DNA from: JAFAGX01 sp035623255
GTDB taxonomy: Bacteria; Acidobacteriota; Terriglobia; Terriglobales; Acidobacteriaceae
Assembly (NCBI GenBank): GCA_035623255.1
Contig: DASPTU010000107.1
Location: 1 to 48,103, forward strand
Length of the DNA: 48,103 nucleotides
Reading direction: 5' to 3'
The first letter of the stretch is position 1, and each line of letters starts with the position of its first letter. A program made the translations under genes and the position numbers. The notes under the pieces were generated by a model, which was not told the origin of the DNA, ran no database searches, and saw only the letters and a program-made list of their open reading frames with translations. Below are positions 6,526-14,980 of the stretch, piece by piece.

Positions 6526-9225
6526 CTAAAAGCTAAATCCGATCTGGCCAGTTAAGGAGCGGGGAGTCACGTAATGTGTGCCGCTGAAGGTTGAGAGGAA
6601 GTTATACAGAGCATAATTGTTGGCCAGGTTAATGACCGTGATCTGCGCGCTCCATTTGTATTTGTCACCGTGAAACAAGTTGTCGTCGCCGATGGAGAAA
6701 TCGAACACATGGCGGGCAGCGATACGTGACGGGTTTTTGTCGTCATTTTCGGTTCCGGGCGCGGGTATTTCGATGAGGGTGGAACCGAACTCTGATGCTG
6801 GACAGTGGAAAGGCAAAGCCTGGGTCGGGGTGGCGCGCTGACTTCCGCAAAAGAAGCCGGCTTCAAACTCCTGATCGGCGCTGAGCGGCAGACCGCCGAC
6901 ACCCGGGGCAATCATCGACACGTTGGGCACGCCGTTGATGAGCACCGACCCGGGGCAATTGTTAAATGGCGGGACGTCGACGTTAAGCCCGTAACACGGC
7001 GCAGCACCAGCCACCTGACCACTGTCATAACGCCAATTGAAAGCAAACCAAGGTCCATTCTTCCAGGGCTGGTATTGGAAGTGAGTCGTCTGATTGAAGT
7101 GCTCGTCATGGTCGATGCGAAAAACGCCTGCCGGGGCTGAAGGAATGGCTCCGGCGCCGCCGATCTGTGGAGTGAAGAAGCGGGCTGCGACACTGGAAAA
7201 TACCACGAGGGCAGAAAATCCATGGTAGTTCGGGACACTGACTCGGCCGGCGAAACCTGGGATTTTCGATCGGTCCCATTCCACCGGGAACGTAATCGGG
7301 GTATTTCCCAGCACGCTGAAATCGAAGCCATTGTGCGTGTACTTCCAGATGTACTCGCCCGACACGACGACGTACTTTCCCAAAGCCTGCTGAATTCCGG
7401 CATGAAATTCATTACGCCATCCGGGACTAAGGGGCGTCAGGGCGAAGGAAGAACAACCCAGCAGCGGGTTCAGAACCGGGTTGCTGCATCCAATGCTGCT
7501 AAGCACCAGATTCTCGTTAAAAGGAGTTTCCAAGGTGCGCGCGTAGGAAGCGCGAAGAATAGTGTTGGTCTTCTTGACATTGTAGGCAACGCCCAAGCGG
7601 GGCTCTCCCTCCTTATGCGTGGTCAAGCCGTTATAGAAATCGCCGCGTACCCCCAGCCGGAAATTCCAATTGCCGGCGGTGATTGCGTCATCGACATAGA
7701 GAGCGAGTTCCTTGACGTCGGTATGTCCATCGAATGCGAAAAGATGTCCCCCGCGGGTGAGGTCAAAAGCCGCCAGCACCGGGTTATACGACGGACTCGC
7801 AGGATCGTTCAATGTGGGATCAACGATGCCCAGGTGATCGTTTTCATTCAGAAACGTCTGCCCATACTGTGCTCCGACTTTCAGATTGTGAATGCCTTTG
7901 ACGTACGAGAAGTCGGAGTGCAGCCCGGTATTGGTGAGATTCCGGTCCTGGCCGACCGTTTCTCGTTGCAGAGTAACCGGGCCAAGATCAGCAAATGGAT
8001 TGGCGCTGGGATAGTAATTGTATTGATCGCGGCGCACAAAAGCGCCCAGGCTGAACACGGTGGTGTTGTTGATTAAGCGTGTCCAGGAAGGGGCGATGTT
8101 GAAGGTTTTGATCTGGGAGCGCTGGTCTGCAGGACCAACGGGAAGGCCATTGGGACCGATTCCGCCGGTATCGACAACCACTCCATTCCACGGAGTGGCA
8201 TCTTCGGAATCAAAGGAATTGGGCGTCTGGAACCACGAACGAGTGAAGCCGGCATTCAGATGCAAGGAATCACCGGGAGAGAATTGATAATCGATGCGGT
8301 CAAACACATTTTCCTGGTTGCCTTTATCGTGCATGACGGAGAACTCGGGGGGATCCAGGAAGCGGCCGGTGTTGAGCCCACTGAGCGCGATGAAATTGCC
8401 CCAGTTCTGTCCGCCGTAGGCAAGATTAAAAGCAACATTAGAGGAGCCGAAGCTGCCATACGAGGTCGTGATCGCACCGGTGGGTGTGGTGACGCCCTGA
8501 CCCGACCGTGTGGTGACGTTGATCACCACGCTAGTTTTATCGCCGTATTCGGCCGGGGGAGCGCCGGAAATAACTTCCATGGACTGGACGGAGTCCAATG
8601 GAATTTGATTGGAGAAAACTTTGCTCTGCTGATCGGTGATTGGCTGGCCGTCTACGGAGAAGGAGTTCTCCGCGTGGTCGCCCAGACCGTGAAATAGTCC
8701 GTTGGAATCGGCGGCGATGCCGGGACTGGCCAGGGTCACGAGCGAACTTACGGATGAGGAATTGCTTTCCAAAGGCAGCTTGTCGAACAGCTCCTTATCC
8801 ACGTCCGTGTGGAATGTGGGCTCATTCTCGAGAAGGTCTTGTGCCGTGCTTTCGACGGTGACCACTTCGGCAGAGACTTTAACCTCGAGGGAGACGGTGA
8901 GATTTATCGGAACGCTGGAACGAACCTCGACATCCTGTGCATAGGCGGCAAACCCGGGCGCACTCACTGTGAGGTGGTACGGATTGAAGGGGACGTTCGC
9001 GAAGCTGAACTTGCCAGCGCTATCTGTGGCTGTGCTTCGGCTGAACTGACTGACGGGGTTATGGATCTCTACCTTTGCATTGACCACCACGGAGCCAGAG
9101 GGGTCGAGCACGGTACCCTCTACCGTTGTTGAATTCCCACCTGACTGCGCGTTTGCACTGCAACCCAGAGCGAGAACCGCTACAAACATGAAATCCAGCA
9201 ACTTCTGCTTGCGTAAGGCCGACAT
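6526..9225 (-). CDS. TonB-dependent receptor with carboxypeptidase-regulatory-like domain (Oar-like)
   Basis: Outer-membrane beta-barrel for uptake of an unidentified substrate. From the ATG at 9225 (899 residues) it has a signal peptide (MSALRKQKLLDFM... to about ANAQ), a carboxypeptidase-regulatory-like Ig-fold domain (about 30-115, TVEGTVLDPSGSVVVNAKV and DSAGKFSFANVPFNPYHL), a plug domain (about 130-240, with HAENSFSVDGQPITDQQ and EVISGAPPAEYGDKTSVVINVTT) and a barrel ending QIGFSF. GGAGG precedes this ATG, so the longer open frame to 9558 is not coding. This domain layout is greatly expanded in Acidobacteria. A small His/Cys secreted protein is encoded 56 nt upstream and probably co-transcribed, and a LytTR regulator gene lies beyond it. 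Substrate unknown. Confidence 0.93.
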   Translation of the reverse strand: MSALRKQKLLDFMFVAVLALGCSANAQSGGNSTTVEGTVLDPSGSVVVNAKVEIHNPVSQFSRSTATDSAGKFSFANVPFNPYHLTVSAPGFAAYAQDVEVRSSVPINLTVSLEVKVSAEVVTVESTAQDLLENEPTFHTDVDKELFDKLPLESNSSSVSSLVTLASPGIAADSNGLFHGLGDHAENSFSVDGQPITDQQSKVFSNQIPLDSVQSMEVISGAPPAEYGDKTSVVINVTTRSGQGVTTPTGAITTSYGSFGSSNVAFNLAYGGQNWGNFIALSGLNTGRFLDPPEFSVMHDKGNQENVFDRIDYQFSPGDSLHLNAGFTRSWFQTPNSFDSEDATPWNGVVVDTGGIGPNGLPVGPADQRSQIKTFNIAPSWTRLINNTTVFSLGAFVRRDQYNYYPSANPFADLGPVTLQRETVGQDRNLTNTGLHSDFSYVKGIHNLKVGAQYGQTFLNENDHLGIVDPTLNDPASPSYNPVLAAFDLTRGGHLFAFDGHTDVKELALYVDDAITAGNWNFRLGVRGDFYNGLTTHKEGEPRLGVAYNVKKTNTILRASYARTLETPFNENLVLSSIGCSNPVLNPLLGCSSFALTPLSPGWRNEFHAGIQQALGKYVVVSGEYIWKYTHNGFDFSVLGNTPITFPVEWDRSKIPGFAGRVSVPNYHGFSALVVFSSVAARFFTPQIGGAGAIPSAPAGVFRIDHDEHFNQTTHFQYQPWKNGPWFAFNWRYDSGQVAGAAPCYGLNVDVPPFNNCPGSVLINGVPNVSMIAPGVGGLPLSADQEFEAGFFCGSQRATPTQALPFHCPASEFGSTLIEIPAPGTENDDKNPSRIAARHVFDFSIGDDNLFHGDKYKWSAQITVINLANNYALYNFLSTFSGTHYVTPRSLTGQIGFSF

Positions 9226-9281
9226 GATTCCTCCAAGAGAGTAAATGAGGGATAACTTCCAAAGGCTGTATATGTTTGGAG

Positions 9282-9602
9282 TTATGCCTTTGGCGTCGGA
9301 GGAGGACGGATCTGGAGGGTGAAGACGGGTTCGGAGGATTCTCGGGACTGGGGGTGCTGGACCAGAACAAATGTGCGCACGAAAACAGGCGCGGGTTCGT
9401 ACTTGAAGCCGGATAGAACCCCGGAATGCGCCACCGCGCAGATTGAGCAATCGCGGCCGACCGCGTTGGAACTGTCGGAATGAACGTGAGTGACCTGAAC
9501 GAATCCAGCGAAGCTGACCGCGAGTACACACACCAGGCACAGCAGTGTGAGTAACCACGGCGACCGCGAACTGTGTCTATTAAGGTCCAATGTGGAAAAC
9601 AA
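9282..9602 (-). CDS. Small secreted or anchored His/Cys protein (DUF2946-like)
   Basis: A 106-residue protein with one N-terminal hydrophobic segment (about 15-37, WLLTLLCLVCVLAVSFAGFV), then THVHSD and DCSICAVAHSG, and a proline-rich end (IRPPPTPKA). The HxH and CxxC pair suggests metal binding outside the membrane, as in the DUF2946 group often found beside TonB receptors; that assignment is by resemblance only. The start is probably TTG at 9602 and is poorly supported by a ribosome site. It lies directly upstream of the TonB-receptor gene on the same strand, so the two likely work together. Confidence 0.75.
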   Translation of the reverse strand: MFSTLDLNRHSSRSPWLLTLLCLVCVLAVSFAGFVQVTHVHSDSSNAVGRDCSICAVAHSGVLSGFKYEPAPVFVRTFVLVQHPQSRESSEPVFTLQIRPPPTPKA

Positions 9603-9701
9603 AACTAACAGGCAAGGTTACTACAACCTATGCGATGCTACACGTAACTCTGGAGTTGCCGATTTTTCGGTCGTCTGGCCAACAAATCGCCTAAAAAAGA
9701 C

Positions 9702-10481
9702 CTACAACCTGAACAGTTCTCGCAGCCGTTTCGTTTGTGCGCGGCTTACCGGAATCTCGGTCTGCTTCTTATCGTCCATTCGCAGTTGATAGGAACTCTT
9801 AAACCAAGGCACGACTTCCTTGATGCGATTGATGTTGACCAGGAAGGAGCGGTGAGCGCGCCAGAACAGATTGGGATCAAGGCTATCGAGTAATTCCTCA
9901 AGGGTGCGGCAATTGGATTGTCCTTCCATGCCGTTGGGGCCAGCAGTTATTACCGTGATCACGCCGTCTTCGATGGAGGCGAAACAGATGTCCTTCTGAT
10001 TGATGAGAAACAAGCGTCCAGCGGCCTTCAAAAGGATCTTGGAGGTCTGCGGCTTCTGCGATTCCAGCATTCGTACCAGGGTTTCAAATTTGTCGCTGGA
10101 TGTACCGCCGGAGTCCATTTTTACGCGGGCGCGCTCGACAGACTGGGCAACACGCTTCTTATCGAATGGCTTCAGCAGATAATCCACGGCATTCACTTCA
10201 AAAGCTTTGACGGCGTACTGATCGAATGCGGTGGCAAAAACAATTTTGGGAAGGGGAACTTTTCGATCGATCAGCTTTTTCAGGACTCCAAAGCCATCGA
10301 GACCGGGCATCTGAACATCCAGGAAGACGAGGTCGGGATTGTGTTCACGGATAAGGTTGACGGCCTCAACACCGTTCTTGCCCTGGGCAATGACGTCCAC
10401 GTCGCCGACATCTTTCAGCAGGAAAGCGAGTTCGTCACGAGCGAGTTGCTCGTCATCGACGATTACAGCGGACAAGGACAT
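9702..10481 (-). CDS. LytTR-family response regulator
   Basis: A 259-residue two-domain regulator of the LytR/AlgR/AgrA type. The receiver domain (about 3-125) has the acidic pair in VDDEQ, the phospho-acceptor Asp in LVFLDVQMPG and the conserved Lys in YLLKPF. The LytTR DNA-binding domain (about 155-255) contains FWRAHRSFLVNINRIKEVVPW and ends PVSRAQTKRLRELFRL. AGGAG lies 5 nt before the ATG. No histidine kinase gene is adjacent, so it is an orphan here. It could control the downstream His/Cys and TonB-receptor genes (99 nt away, same strand), but no site supports this directly. Confidence 0.94.
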   Translation of the reverse strand: MSLSAVIVDDEQLARDELAFLLKDVGDVDVIAQGKNGVEAVNLIREHNPDLVFLDVQMPGLDGFGVLKKLIDRKVPLPKIVFATAFDQYAVKAFEVNAVDYLLKPFDKKRVAQSVERARVKMDSGGTSSDKFETLVRMLESQKPQTSKILLKAAGRLFLINQKDICFASIEDGVITVITAGPNGMEGQSNCRTLEELLDSLDPNLFWRAHRSFLVNINRIKEVVPWFKSSYQLRMDDKKQTEIPVSRAQTKRLRELFRL

Positions 10482-10544
10482 ACCTACTCCTGAGAGCTAG
10501 AAAAAGTATATCCAGCGGGTTTTCTGAGCGTCAACGCGAGCGCA

Positions 10545-11183
10545 TTATTGTGGACGCTGCATGTTCTGCATCCCCGCGGGCATCTGAAACTTCTGGTAGT
10601 CGGAAGGAATATCGAAGAGACTGGCAGGCTGCGAACCTTCTTTGATGTTCTGCAGCTCGCCTTGCCCATTCTTGCCCTGCCACTTGATCGGAAAGCCGAT
10701 CTTCTTATCTACCCAGACGTAGCCGGTATCGCCATTTGCCCTAGTGCCTTCGTACTTGATCGCACTCCGGCCATTTACGGTATCGCTGCCAAGATTTTTG
10801 CATGTTCCCCCACGGTTCCATTGCATTTTCAGCCACTCATCGCAAGCGTTGCCGGCATCGGAGAGGCGAAAGAGTTCACGACTCCATTGCTGCGAACCAG
10901 GGGTTTGGCCCTGCGAAAACTCCATGTACATTTTGCGATCTGGCATCAGGGCACTGCTGGTGTGGGTGGAAAAGTTAGTGATCACCGCAGCGCCACGGCC
11001 TCCCTGGGCTTCCGGGTATTCAAAGCGCATTTTATCCTTGGTGGCATACACCTTAGCTTTGGTAACGCCTTGTTTACCTGGCGACGTGTCCACCATGTCA
11101 GCGGAAAAATCCTGCTGGGCAAAAGCTGCAACAGTAGCCAGAGCGAAACATAGGATCAAGACCGTCCGGATAGCTCGATGCAT
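10545..11183 (-). CDS. Secreted protein, DUF4412-like (LolA/LolB-type fold)
   Basis: A 212-residue protein with a clear signal peptide (cleavage near AAFAQQ). The body has the beta-rich pattern of DUF4412/LolA-like periplasmic proteins: KVYATKDKMRFEYPE, then MPDRKMYMEF, then SAIKYEGT and GYVWVDKKIGFPIKWQ. This fold binds lipids or hydrophobic ligands in other proteins; the function here is unknown. AGGAGG precedes the ATG. The C-terminus is Met/Gln/Pro rich (MPAGMQNMQRPQ). It lies 63 nt upstream of the LytTR gene on the same strand. Confidence 0.85.
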   Translation of the reverse strand: MHRAIRTVLILCFALATVAAFAQQDFSADMVDTSPGKQGVTKAKVYATKDKMRFEYPEAQGGRGAAVITNFSTHTSSALMPDRKMYMEFSQGQTPGSQQWSRELFRLSDAGNACDEWLKMQWNRGGTCKNLGSDTVNGRSAIKYEGTRANGDTGYVWVDKKIGFPIKWQGKNGQGELQNIKEGSQPASLFDIPSDYQKFQMPAGMQNMQRPQ

Positions 11184-11265
11184 GACCAGCCTCCTGCTGG
11201 ATGAGTTTGAGATGAAAGATTTTACCGCGGTCGTGCTCCCAGGCGAAGTGACGCCTGAGGAGCAT

Positions 11266-12453
11266 TCAGGCTGCGTTTTCCAGCGCCAAAGCCATGCCCA
11301 TACCGCCGCTTACGCATAGGGTTGCGACGCCCCGCTTACTATTGCGCTTGAGCATCTCAAAGAGCAGCGTGACCGTGATGCGAGTTCCGGTGCAGCCGAT
11401 GGGATGACCCAAGGCGATCGCGCCGCCATTCACGTTCAGCTTGCTGCGATCGAAGTGGAGTTCGCGATCACAAGCGAGCACCTGGGCGGCAAACGCTTCG
11501 TTTAACTCGATAAGATCGAAGTCGCCAAGGTGTAGCTGATGTTTCTGTTCCATCTTGCGCAGTGCGGGGACGGGGCCGATTCCCATGGTTCGAGGATCGA
11601 CGCCCGCCGAGGTGACGGCCAAGATTCGAGCCAGGGGCTTGAGATTATTGCGCCGGATGAAGTCTTCGCTGGCCAGCACAATCGCTGCAGCGCCATCGGT
11701 AATGCCAGAGGAGTTGCCGGCCGTGATGGTGCCGGTTTTTGAAAAAACCGGAGGCAGTTTGGACATCTTCTCCAGCGTGGCTCCGAGAAACGGATGCTCG
11801 TCGCGTGTAAAAACCTGCGTACCCTTCTTGGATTCCAACGTGACTGGCGCCAGTTCGTCGTTAAACCTGCCAGCTTCAAGGGCGGCAGCCGCACGAGTCT
11901 GCGAGCAAAGCGCAAACTGGTCCTGCTCTTCCCGCGAAATCTTGTATTGTTCGGCGAGCACTTCGGCAGTTTCGCCCATCACCATCTTTGCTAACGGGCA
12001 GAAAAAACCGTCGCGATACATGCCATCAACGAGTTCCTGATTTCCGAGCCGGTACCCCCAGCGCGCGCCATCGAGGTAGTACGGCAAGCGAGACATGGAT
12101 TCGGCGCCACCGACGAGCACGCAATCCAGGTTGCCGATCACGATCTCCTGGTATCCGAGCGCGATGGACTTCATTCCCGAGGCGCAGGCTTTGTTAATCG
12201 TGTAAGCCGGAACTTCCTGGGGAACTCCGCTGCGGACTGAAATCTGGCGGGCCGGATTCGGCCCTCCGCCGGCCTGGCGAGCGTTGCCGAAGATGGTTTC
12301 TTCGATCTGGTTGGGTTGAACGCCGGCGCGCTCCACGGCCGCTTTCACGGCGATGACACCGATGTCCGCAGCGCTTAGCGACGCCAGAGAACCACCAAAC
12401 TTTCCGATGGGCGTGCGCACGGCAGAAAGAATGTAGACGTCGGGCAAAACCAA
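11266..12453 (-). CDS. Acetyl-CoA acetyltransferase (thiolase)
   Basis: Condenses two acetyl-CoA to acetoacetyl-CoA or runs the reverse thiolysis in fatty-acid degradation. The 395-residue length and all thiolase signatures fit: nucleophilic Cys in NKACASGMKS, NEAFAAQ, His in GGAIALGHPIGCTG, and the second Cys in CVSGGMGMAL. Cytoplasmic homotetramers are usual. The frame starts with TTG at 12453, only 3 nt after GGAGG. A second TTG two codons in (12447) has better spacing (9 nt) and may be the real start. It is divergent from rlmB. Physiological direction cannot be told from sequence. Confidence 0.95.
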   Translation of the reverse strand: MVLPDVYILSAVRTPIGKFGGSLASLSAADIGVIAVKAAVERAGVQPNQIEETIFGNARQAGGGPNPARQISVRSGVPQEVPAYTINKACASGMKSIALGYQEIVIGNLDCVLVGGAESMSRLPYYLDGARWGYRLGNQELVDGMYRDGFFCPLAKMVMGETAEVLAEQYKISREEQDQFALCSQTRAAAALEAGRFNDELAPVTLESKKGTQVFTRDEHPFLGATLEKMSKLPPVFSKTGTITAGNSSGITDGAAAIVLASEDFIRRNNLKPLARILAVTSAGVDPRTMGIGPVPALRKMEQKHQLHLGDFDLIELNEAFAAQVLACDRELHFDRSKLNVNGGAIALGHPIGCTGTRITVTLLFEMLKRNSKRGVATLCVSGGMGMALALENAA

Positions 12454-12512
12454 TCTCCTCCAAGCAGTCTAGCATCCAGACACTACCGCGAACCTTGTTA
12501 CACTGAACCTTC

Positions 12513-13250
12513 ATGCATTACATCTACGGCATCAACTCAGTCTCAGAGGCTTTGAAGGCGAGGGGCAGGGCATTCGAGTGGGTGGGCGTTGCCAAGGAGC
12601 GTCACGACTTACGACTGCAGCGCGTGGTGGAAGAATGTCGGCGGCAGGGGGTTGCAATTCGCTTCGTCGGGCGGCCGGAGCTCGACCGCATGACGGGCAA
12701 CAATGCTCATCAAGGCGTCGTGGCGGTGACATCGGCCAAGCAATATAGCGACCTGGACGACATAGTAGAAGGCAAGCGGGGCGAGTACTCGCTTGTAGTG
12801 GTTTTGGATGGGGTTGAAGATCCCCACAACCTCGGCGCAATCCTGCGGACCGCCGACGCCGCTGGGGCCAATGGAGTGGTGATCCCGGAGAGACGGGCGG
12901 CTGGGGTAACTGGGACTGTCACGAAAGCTTCGGCTGGAGCCAGTGAGCACTTGCCCATCGCGAAGGTCACCAATATCGCGCGTACTTTGGAAGAACTGAA
13001 ATCAAGAAATCTGTGGACCGTCGGGTTGGATGAACGCGGCCCGCAGTCGTATGACTCGCTCGATTACAAAATGGATTGCGCGATAGTGTTGGGAGCGGAA
13101 GGGAAAGGGCTGCACGATCTGGTGGCCAAGAAATGTGATTTTCTGGTTTCAATTCCGATGTTGGGAAAAGTGCCATCACTGAACGTTTCGGTAGCCGCGG
13201 GCGTGGTCCTGTACGAAATTGTCAGGCAACGGCGAAAGCAGTCGGCATGA
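12513..13250 (+). CDS. rlmB: 23S rRNA (guanosine-2'-O-)-methyltransferase RlmB-like
   Basis: SPOUT-class TrmH-family 2'-O-methyltransferase of 245 residues. An N-terminal substrate-binding domain (YGINSVSEALKARG, then HQGVVAV) is followed by the trefoil-knot domain with DGVEDPHNLGAILRTADAAG, VLGAEGKGL and IPMLGKVPSLNVSVAAGVVLYE. RlmB methylates G2251 of 23S rRNA in E. coli; the exact target here is inferred by similarity. The start is close to a possible -10 (TACACT, about 9 nt upstream), so the mRNA may be leaderless or nearly so. Its TGA overlaps the ATG of the next gene (ATGA), showing translational coupling. Confidence 0.93.
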   Translation: MHYIYGINSVSEALKARGRAFEWVGVAKERHDLRLQRVVEECRRQGVAIRFVGRPELDRMTGNNAHQGVVAVTSAKQYSDLDDIVEGKRGEYSLVVVLDGVEDPHNLGAILRTADAAGANGVVIPERRAAGVTGTVTKASAGASEHLPIAKVTNIARTLEELKSRNLWTVGLDERGPQSYDSLDYKMDCAIVLGAEGKGLHDLVAKKCDFLVSIPMLGKVPSLNVSVAAGVVLYEIVRQRRKQSA

Positions 13251-14938
13251 AACTGGTTTTGACTCTTTGTATCTTCTGCGCTGTCGCACTTCGCGGTTTT
13301 GCGCTCGACCGTGAAGCCTTTACGTTCACCAAATACGACCTTAGTATGCGCGTCGAGCCTGAGCAACAGCGGCTTGCGGTCCGAGGCAAGATAACAGTGC
13401 GCAACGATTCAGCGGTGCCGCAAAGCAATCTAGCGTTGCAGATTTCTTCGAGCCTGGACTGGCGCTCGATCCGAGCGAATGGAAAACCGGTGCACTTCGT
13501 AACCGAGGAATACAACTCCGACATCGATCACACGGGCGCGCTCTCGGAAGCAATCGTGAGTCTTGGGCAAGAGATCCCTGCGCAGGGGACGGTGGAATTA
13601 GAAGTCGGGTACGAAGGAGTAATACCGCTCGATGTTTCGCGACTCACACGAGTTGGCGTGCCGCAAGACAAGGCCAAGCACACGGACTGGGACCAGATCA
13701 GCCGATCGTTCACCGCAGTACGTGGGATTGGATACGTTACGTGGTATCCGGTCGCGACCGAGGACGCGAGCCTGAGTGAAGGAAACAGCGTCGCCGAGAC
13801 CATCGGAAGGTGGCAGGCGAGAGAAGCAAATGCCGAGATGGTGGTGACGTTGCAATCAACCTGGGCGACACCGATGTTTTCCGGGACCGCGGAGCGCACT
13901 GATTCTGGTTCTAGCAGAGCGGGAAAGTTCAGAATGGCTCTTGGCATGGCTGTGCCGACATTCGTTATCGCCGACTATGAGAAGCTCGCACCGAAGGGAG
14001 ACAAAGGAGTCAGCGTTTATTACCTGGGTGGAGGGAAGGAGAGAGCAGAAACATACGCCGAGGTTGCCGAGAAAATTGAACCAATCTTCTCTGCAAAAGA
14101 CGAGCGTCGAGCTCTCAACATCATTGCTTTATCGGACTCCGATGCGCAGCCTTTCGTGACTGAAGGTATGTTGCTGACGGCGCTTAATTCTCCGATGACG
14201 AACGCAGCTGAATTAAGCATCGCGTATGCCAAAGCTCGTCAGCTGGTACGTTCTCCACGAGCCTGGATTCAAGACGGGCTCGCTCACTTTGCGCAGGCGG
14301 ATTTTGTGGAGAAGCAGAAAGGGCGCCAGTCCGGCCTGGATTACCTGCAGTCACACAGGGCGGCATTGATTGAAGCGGAGAAAACACCCGCAGCTTCGAG
14401 CGATCAAGAGTCTTCGCGTTCCCTGATTAACGCCCCTGATGATCTGTATTTGCAAGTGAAAGCCATGTACGTGTGGTGGATGCTCAGGGATATGCTGGAA
14501 AATGGGCTTTTTGATGCGCTGCGTAGCTATGAGGCGACTGAGGACAAAGACCCGGCTTACCTCCCAGGGCTTATAGCCAAGCAAAGTAACCGCGACCTGC
14601 GGTGGTTTTTCGACGACTGGGTCTATCACGATCGCGGTCTGCCGGACTTTCGAGTCACTTCGGTGTTTTCAAGTCCGGTACCAAGTGGCGGGTTTCTAGT
14701 GACCATCACCGTCGAAAATGTTGGCAATGCCGGCGCTGAAGTGCCCTTGACCCTGACGTTTGAGGGCGGAGAGACCAGAAGGCGCGTGGAGGTCCGCGGT
14801 AAATCAAAAGCGTCAACGCGCATTGAGAGCGCCGGCGCACCGCTGCAGGTGACAGTGAACGACGGTAGTGTGCCGGAATCTGATGTGACAAATAACACTT
14901 ATAAGGTCGACAAGAGTTTGGGTCCAGCGGCGCAGTGA
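13247..14938 (+). CDS. Secreted M1-peptidase-like protein lacking the zinc motif
   Basis: A 563-residue protein with a short signal peptide (about 1-19), an N-terminal beta domain as in M1 aminopeptidases (YDLSMRVEPEQQRLAVRGKITVRN), a middle domain, and a C-terminal beta-sandwich resembling CARDB-type repeats (VTITVENVGNAGAEVPLTL). WIQDGLAHFAQADF sits where active M1 enzymes have the WxxEGxA segment. The expected upstream HEXXH is absent; that stretch reads AELSIAYAKARQLV. It is therefore probably a non-catalytic relative, or a binding or scaffold protein. It overlaps rlmB by 4 nt. No other function could be assigned. Confidence 0.75.
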   Translation: MKLVLTLCIFCAVALRGFALDREAFTFTKYDLSMRVEPEQQRLAVRGKITVRNDSAVPQSNLALQISSSLDWRSIRANGKPVHFVTEEYNSDIDHTGALSEAIVSLGQEIPAQGTVELEVGYEGVIPLDVSRLTRVGVPQDKAKHTDWDQISRSFTAVRGIGYVTWYPVATEDASLSEGNSVAETIGRWQAREANAEMVVTLQSTWATPMFSGTAERTDSGSSRAGKFRMALGMAVPTFVIADYEKLAPKGDKGVSVYYLGGGKERAETYAEVAEKIEPIFSAKDERRALNIIALSDSDAQPFVTEGMLLTALNSPMTNAAELSIAYAKARQLVRSPRAWIQDGLAHFAQADFVEKQKGRQSGLDYLQSHRAALIEAEKTPAASSDQESSRSLINAPDDLYLQVKAMYVWWMLRDMLENGLFDALRSYEATEDKDPAYLPGLIAKQSNRDLRWFFDDWVYHDRGLPDFRVTSVFSSPVPSGGFLVTITVENVGNAGAEVPLTLTFEGGETRRRVEVRGKSKASTRIESAGAPLQVTVNDGSVPESDVTNNTYKVDKSLGPAAQ

Positions 14939-14980
14939 ATTAATCGGACAGGTTGCCGATGTAGTTTTGGGGAGGCGGGG

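Noticed and set aside
7222..8076. 284-codon plus-strand frame inside the TonB receptor gene
   Set aside because: Antisense shadow of a clear receptor; no promoter or ribosome site.
9226..9558. N-terminal extension of the TonB receptor frame
   Set aside because: No signal peptide at that end, overlaps the His/Cys gene, and a GGAGG-preceded ATG with a proper signal peptide exists at 9225.
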